Shown here: one piece after another, positions 4,423 to 8,718 of the stretch | How the letters are laid out: every line of letters begins with the position of its first letter | How positions within the stretch are numbered: position 1 is the stretch's first letter | Source: Anaerolineae bacterium | Lineage (GTDB): Bacteria > Chloroflexota > Anaerolineae > J102 | Assembly: GCA_026985975.1 (NCBI GenBank) | Contig: JALSPL010000421.1 | Span: forward strand, 1-8,718 | Direction: 5' to 3' | DNA: 8,718 nt | Translations under genes and position numbers: made by a program | Notes under the pieces: model-generated | Told to the model about the DNA's origin: nothing | Seen by the model: only the letters and a program-made list of their open reading frames with translations | Databases searched by the model: none

Positions 4423-7134
4423 ATGTCGAAAGTAAAAAGCCTTGTTCTCCCCTTGTTATTGTTGGCGGCCCTGGCCCTGGTTTTATCGGGGTGCGGCCGC
4501 TCGGCGGCTTCTGTCGCGGTTTCTGGCGTGACGCCTACCGTCGTCAGGCAGGCCGCCCGGACCATCGCACCGGTCGTCAGGCCCACGGCCACGCCCGCTC
4601 CCGCTCCCGCCACCGCCACCGCTGCACCTTCCGCCGCATCAGCGCTGGCCGTTTACTGCGCTCCCGGCTTGCCGGATGCATGGCGGCAGTCTTTGCAAGA
4701 TGCGTTGGGGCGGCAGCCGGTGATGTGCGTGGATGATCCGGCTGACGCCCGTATCCACATCGACCTGAAGCCGCTTTCCCTGGCCGGGGATCAGGCCCTG
4801 GCCAGGCGTTTTTTTGCCGTGGTCGCGCCCTTCGCCACGGTGCGGGATGATATTTCGTTGGCCGAGTTGCAGGCCCGCTGGATGGGGGATGGCGGGCCTT
4901 TGCTGGTGGCCGAGGAGGCGGCCGGGCTTCTGACCGTCATCTTCGGCGAGCCGCCCGCTCGCGTCGTCCCGGCGACAGAGATGGCCTCCGCTCTGGCCGA
5001 AGGGGATAACGCTCTGGGCATCCTTCCCTTTGATCAGCTTGATCCAGGCTACAAGGTCCTGACCGTTAACGGACGAAACATTCTGGATAAGCGCTTGACG
5101 CCCGCGGACTATCCCCTGGCCGTGGCATTGGCTGTTTCCGGGCCCGATGCGGCGCGGGTCCTGCCTCTGGTGAAAGATGCGATTCAACCAGTCACCAATC
5201 GGGACGTGGCGCGGATGACCACGCTGATCATGACCGGCGTCACCGCCATGTCTCGCGGCACCGCCGAAAAAATGGAACAGAAAGGCGTTCTCTATCCGGC
5301 GCTTGTCATCTCCGATACTCTCAGCGCCGCAGACATCACGCATGTCAGCAATGAAGTGCCTTTCATCAAGGGCTGTCAGGTGAATAACACTTACATGAAC
5401 CTGGTGCTGTGCAGCGATTATCCCTATCTCGATGCTCTGAAAGCCATTGGCGTGGACATCATCGGTCTCAGCGGCAATCATGTCAACGATTTTGGCCGGG
5501 AAGGCGCGCGGGAATCGTTACAATTTTACAAAGACAACAACATTCCCGTCTATGGCAGCGGTCTGAATGAAGAAGAGGCCTGCAAGCCTCTGATGTGGGA
5601 ATCCAACGGCAACAGCTACGCTTTTCTGGCGGCGCTGGCCTGGTGGCCCGAAGAGGCCTGGGCCACCGCCACCGAGCCGGGCGCCTGTTATTATTACAAC
5701 AATCGGGCGAAAATACTGGACATGATTCACCGGCTCAGCCAGCAGGTGGATGTGGTTTCGGTGGAGCTGCAATTCGAGGAAACTTACAACCCCTGGCCCA
5801 CGCGGGATCAGGTGCAGGAGTTTCGGGCGCTGCACAACGCCGGCGCCGATATCGTCACCGGGGTGCAGAGCCATGTGCCGCAGGCGGTGGAGCCGTATGG
5901 GGCCAGCGAACAAGGAGGCCCCGCCATCATTCTCTATGGCCTGGGCAATCTTTTCTTTGATCAAATGCAGAGCTGGGAGACCCGCACCGCATTGATTCCC
6001 CGGCATACGATTTATGAAGGACGGCTGCTCAGCACCGAACTGCTGACGACGGTGCTGGAGGATTTTGCGCAACCGCGATGGGCCACGCCCGAAGAGCGGG
6101 CCGAGATTCTACGCTCTATCTTTGCCGCCGCGCCGCCCAGAGATCGGCTGCCCGATATACCTACGCCCACGCCGGCTCCTACGCCTACGCCCGCCCCTCC
6201 GCCGCCTGCATCGGATGCCGCCACCCCAACAGAAGCCTCACCCAGCCCCGCGCCCGCGGCCACCAGCACGGTCGTACGCGCCCCCAGCGCCGTCAACCCC
6301 CATCCTCAGCCCACGCCGCCCCCTGCTGGCGTGGCGGTTTTGCCCTGGCCCGCGCATCAAGAGGCCGGTCAACCTCATTTCTTCCTGGCCCGTCCCACCG
6401 GCCCCCAATACAATCGTCTGGAAGATCTGGGCTATGCTTTTGGCAGCACCGCGGGCGGGCGTTACCGCGTCCACCATGGCGTCGACATCGCCAACCCCAC
6501 CGGCACGCCATTGTTGGCCCCGGCCGACGGCGTGGTGGCGTACGCCGGGCCGGATGACGCTGCACATCAATACGGCCCCTATCCTGATTTCTACGGCAAC
6601 GTCATCGTTTTCCAACTGGATCAGACCTGGCAGGGGCATACGATTTACGTCCTTTACGGTCATTTGCAGAAAGTGCAGGTGACGCCGGGGGAGCGGGTGA
6701 CCACCGGACAGCAGGTGGGGCTCACCGGCATGACCGGCATCGCCATTGGCCCGCATGTGCATGTAGAAGTGCGGCTGGATGCGCCTGACGATTATAACGC
6801 CGCCTATAACGCTGCACTGTGGATGCAGCCTTTCGCCGGCTACGGCGTCATTGCCGGGCAAGTGATCACGCCAGATGGCCGGGCCTGGCATGATGTGACA
6901 TTGCATGTGTATCGCTGGACCGGCGACGATTCTCGTCTGTACCGCGTTTTCTCCAGCTATGCCCTGGATGAGGGATTGCGACCTGATCCTGAATTGGGCG
7001 AAAATGCCGTGTTGGGGTCTGTGCCCGCGGGCGAGTATGAAATCGTCCTGAAGATGAACGGAGCCGCCTATCATCAGCGGGTGAGCGTCTCCCCGGGGCG
7101 GACGGCCTGGTTCAACATTATTGTCGCGCCATAA
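4423..7134 (+). CDS. Multidomain lipoprotein: binding-protein-like, CapA-like, M23 peptidase and beta-sandwich tail
   Basis: This 903-residue exported lipoprotein has a hydrophobic signal ending in lipobox LSGC (Cys24), then a Thr/Pro/Ala linker. Residues about 74-265 resemble a periplasmic substrate-binding (PstS-like) domain. Residues about 268-565 are CapA-type (poly-gamma-glutamate synthesis/metallophosphoesterase fold): GVTAMSRG at 272-279 in place of the usual GDVMLGR, SNE at 309-311, GNHVND at 351-356, SHVPQ from 483 and YGLGNLFFDQ. A Pro/Thr linker (about 572-636) leads to an M23/LytM endopeptidase (about 655-806) with HHGVD (H684, D688), GH (H747) and HVH (H778, H780), all needed for zinc and catalysis. 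The tail (about 807-903) resembles carboxypeptidase-regulatory beta-sandwiches. It probably acts at the cell surface on peptidoglycan; the role of the CapA part is open. The ATG at 4423 fits the signal peptide, though no Shine-Dalgarno precedes it. A TTG at 4390 would add 11 residues. Confidence 0.9.
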   Translation: MSKVKSLVLPLLLLAALALVLSGCGRSAASVAVSGVTPTVVRQAARTIAPVVRPTATPAPAPATATAAPSAASALAVYCAPGLPDAWRQSLQDALGRQPVMCVDDPADARIHIDLKPLSLAGDQALARRFFAVVAPFATVRDDISLAELQARWMGDGGPLLVAEEAAGLLTVIFGEPPARVVPATEMASALAEGDNALGILPFDQLDPGYKVLTVNGRNILDKRLTPADYPLAVALAVSGPDAARVLPLVKDAIQPVTNRDVARMTTLIMTGVTAMSRGTAEKMEQKGVLYPALVISDTLSAADITHVSNEVPFIKGCQVNNTYMNLVLCSDYPYLDALKAIGVDIIGLSGNHVNDFGREGARESLQFYKDNNIPVYGSGLNEEEACKPLMWESNGNSYAFLAALAWWPEEAWATATEPGACYYYNNRAKILDMIHRLSQQVDVVSVELQFEETYNPWPTRDQVQEFRALHNAGADIVTGVQSHVPQAVEPYGASEQGGPAIILYGLGNLFFDQMQSWETRTALIPRHTIYEGRLLSTELLTTVLEDFAQPRWATPEERAEILRSIFAAAPPRDRLPDIPTPTPAPTPTPAPPPPASDAATPTEASPSPAPAATSTVVRAPSAVNPHPQPTPPPAGVAVLPWPAHQEAGQPHFFLARPTGPQYNRLEDLGYAFGSTAGGRYRVHHGVDIANPTGTPLLAPADGVVAYAGPDDAAHQYGPYPDFYGNVIVFQLDQTWQGHTIYVLYGHLQKVQVTPGERVTTGQQVGLTGMTGIAIGPHVHVEVRLDAPDDYNAAYNAALWMQPFAGYGVIAGQVITPDGRAWHDVTLHVYRWTGDDSRLYRVFSSYALDEGLRPDPELGENAVLGSVPAGEYEIVLKMNGAAYHQRVSVSPGRTAWFNIIVAP
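6162..6330 (+). repeat. Coding low-complexity Pro/Thr/Ala linker repeat
   Basis: Imperfect repeats of the type CCTACGCCCACGCC encode (T/A)P-rich sequence (TPTPAPTPTPAP and onward) between the CapA-like and M23 domains. It is an extended spacer of the kind common in exported proteins of this group, and could vary in length between strains by slippage. Confidence 0.6.
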
Positions 7135-7162
7135 TCTTTCCTCCTGATTGACCCTTTTTCTC

Positions 7163-8718
7163 ATGTCCCGATTCCAACGCCTCTTTGTTCTCTTATTGGC
7201 GCTGACGCTGGCCATCACCGCGGCGAGCTGTCAGTCGAAAAACGATGATGGTCAGCGTCCCGTCGTCTCCGGCTCTGCGGCTGATGGCGGACGCGCGAAC
7301 GCGGCGGGCCAGCAGCAATTGCTGGTCATGCCCGATGACGGCGTCAAGCCAGTCCTCGATCTCATCGACGGCGCCAAAAGCTCCATTCGTTTCAAAATCT
7401 ATCTGTTCACTTATCGCGACGCCCGCAAGGCCCTGATCCGGGCCGCCAATCGCGGGGTCGATGTGCAGGTGATGATTGATCCCGATCCCGTGGGCGGCGG
7501 CGAGAGCAACGCCGAAAGCTATCAGATGCTGGAAGAGGGCGGCGTGGAAGTGAAATGGGCCCCCGGCGCCTTCAAACATAATCACGAGAAATCACTGGTG
7601 ATCGATGATCGCCTGGCCATGATCGCCACCTTCAATTTTACGCATAGCTCCTTCACCCGCAACCGCGAATATGCTGTGCTGACGGATGATCCCGCGATCG
7701 TAGCCGATGTGGCCGCCATCTTCGATGCGGATTGGGCGGGCGAAGGCGTCGATATCAGTGATGACAGCCCCCTGGTTATCAGCCCCGTCAACAGCCGCCA
7801 GCGCATCACCGCGCTCATCGAGGGGGCGCAAGAGTCGCTCTGGCTGGAGGAGGCCACCCTGCTGGATGAGGATGTGACGCAGGCGCTGGAGGAGGCCATC
7901 GGGCGCGGGGTGGCGGTGCGTTTCCTGGCCCCGCAACGAGACGACAATGATGTGGCCGCCGAGAACCTGGCCCGGCTGACCGCCGCGGGCGGGCGCGTGG
8001 CTTTGCTGAAGCAGCCCTACATTCACGCCAAGGCCATCCTGGCCGATGGCAAGCGGGCGTTTGTCGGCTCCGAGAATCTCACCTTCACCTCCCTGGAGCT
8101 GAATCGCGAACTGGGCATTATCACCGAATCGCAGACCGTGGTCGGGCGTTTGCAGAAGACCATGGCCCACGACTGGCAGGTCGCGACTGAGAGCTACTCC
8201 GGCGAGGCGCAGGAGGCTTCGCCTCAGGGCGCGATTCCCTGGCGAGACGCAGAGAAATATACGGGTCAGGAAGTGACCGTGCAGGGCGAGATCGTTCACA
8301 CCTATGATTCGGGCAAAGTGACCTTTCTTAATTTCGATGAGGATTATCGCAACACCCTTACCATTGTCCTCTTTCCCTCCATCTATGATCAATTTCCGCA
8401 AAAGCCTGCCGACTATTTCGCAGACCGGCTGATTCAGGTCAGCGGGCCGGTGAAGATGTATGAGGGCAAACCCGAGATCGTGGTCACCGATCCGGCTCAA
8501 ATTCGCGTGTTGGATGAGGCGGCCGCGTCCAGCGCCCCCGCCGCCTCTCCCTCCCCGGCTGCCGCATCCTCACCTGCCGCCGACGCGCCTATTCCCTGGC
8601 GGGACGCCGGGGATTATGTGGGCCGGAGGGTGACGGTGGCGGGCGAGGTCGTGCGCAGCTACAATTCCGGCAAAGTGGTTTTTCTCAACTTCGACGAGGA
8701 TTGGCGGGGGAAATTCAG
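7163..8718 (+). CDS. Phospholipase D-family lipoprotein with OB-fold-like repeats, C-terminus outside window
   Basis: Open from ATG 7163 to the window end (518 codons, no stop). The N-terminus is a signal peptide with a less usual lipobox AASC (Cys23). Two complete HKD motifs make a full PLD catalytic unit: HEKSLVID (H141, K143, D148) followed by NFTHSS, and HAKAILAD (H288, K290, D295) followed by SENLT. The family cleaves or transfers phosphodiesters in phospholipids or nucleic acids. After it come two copies of an OB-fold-like repeat, from IPWRDAEKYTG (358 to about 450) and IPWRDAGDYVG (477 onward). Both have VTV.GE.V and SGKV.FLNFDED, and an Ala/Ser/Pro linker separates them. This repeat resembles nucleic-acid-binding OB domains of secreted nucleases (YhcR-like), so a surface DNase or DNA-processing role is plausible but unproven. 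The gene follows the CapA/M23 lipoprotein by 28 bp, likely in one operon. No Shine-Dalgarno is visible. Confidence 0.88.
   Translation, partial: MSRFQRLFVLLLALTLAITAASCQSKNDDGQRPVVSGSAADGGRANAAGQQQLLVMPDDGVKPVLDLIDGAKSSIRFKIYLFTYRDARKALIRAANRGVDVQVMIDPDPVGGGESNAESYQMLEEGGVEVKWAPGAFKHNHEKSLVIDDRLAMIATFNFTHSSFTRNREYAVLTDDPAIVADVAAIFDADWAGEGVDISDDSPLVISPVNSRQRITALIEGAQESLWLEEATLLDEDVTQALEEAIGRGVAVRFLAPQRDDNDVAAENLARLTAAGGRVALLKQPYIHAKAILADGKRAFVGSENLTFTSLELNRELGIITESQTVVGRLQKTMAHDWQVATESYSGEAQEASPQGAIPWRDAEKYTGQEVTVQGEIVHTYDSGKVTFLNFDEDYRNTLTIVLFPSIYDQFPQKPADYFADRLIQVSGPVKMYEGKPEIVVTDPAQIRVLDEAAASSAPAASPSPAAASSPAADAPIPWRDAGDYVGRRVTVAGEVVRSYNSGKVVFLNFDEDWRGKF

Noticed and set aside
4386..4736. 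Alternative plus-strand frame starting at ATG 4386
   Set aside because: It is out of frame with the well-supported lipoprotein, has no domain, and ends inside it.
1..8718. Integrated defence island, CRISPR array or prophage
   Set aside because: No Cas, toxin-antitoxin, restriction, integrase or phage genes and no spaced repeats are present. The PLD protein has a lipoprotein signal and so is not a typical cytoplasmic defence nuclease.

Overview
The window is GC-rich chromosomal DNA from a bacterium, most likely a member of the Chloroflexota (Anaerolineae/Caldilineae-like). That assignment is an inference. It rests on the archaeal-type phosphoglycerate mutase in a bacterial setting, on CapA/M23 lipoproteins with long Pro/Thr/Ala linkers, and on an intergenic palindrome of the CGTCATTC...GAATGACG type that I associate with such genomes. 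The promoters are of ordinary sigma-70 type and several intrinsic terminators are clear. No rRNA, tRNA, CRISPR array or transposase gene is visible.

Left part (1-985): the start of a family 2 glycosyltransferase (minus strand, cut by the window edge) lies divergently to an Lrp/AsnC regulator (445-936, plus). Each has a recognisable promoter in the 276-bp gap. The regulator ends at a strong hairpin terminator whose T-run overlaps the stop codon of the convergent apgM.

Middle (984-3389, minus strand): a MalK/UgpC-type ABC ATPase is followed by apgM, the archaeal-type 2,3-bisphosphoglycerate-independent phosphoglycerate mutase, with a terminator-like hairpin between them. The ATPase is read from a near-consensus promoter about 300 bases upstream. 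Its long leader is structured and carries a proline-rich 12-codon upstream ORF.

Intergenic region (3390-4422, about 1 kb): this is the least ordinary part. Next to the ATPase promoter, a divergent plus-strand promoter, a long closing helix and a strong terminator outline a transcript of roughly 190-240 nt. It fits a 6S-like structured RNA. Then come two miniature palindromic elements: a ~140-bp nested inverted repeat with an AT-rich, tract-phased centre and flanking TTCCG repeats, and a 93-bp imperfect palindrome with 11-bp ends. A weak promoter for the next gene follows.

Right part (4423-8718, plus strand): two consecutive lipoprotein genes 28 bp apart, probably one operon. The first is an unusual fusion: lipobox, a substrate-binding-protein-like domain, a CapA-type metallophosphoesterase-like domain with a changed GD motif, a Pro/Thr linker, an M23/LytM peptidase and a small beta-sandwich tail. 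The second has two complete phospholipase-D HKD motifs followed by at least two OB-fold-like repeats, and runs off the window. Together they suggest a surface-anchored module acting on cell-wall polymers and on phosphodiesters, possibly extracellular DNA. That role is inferred from domains only.
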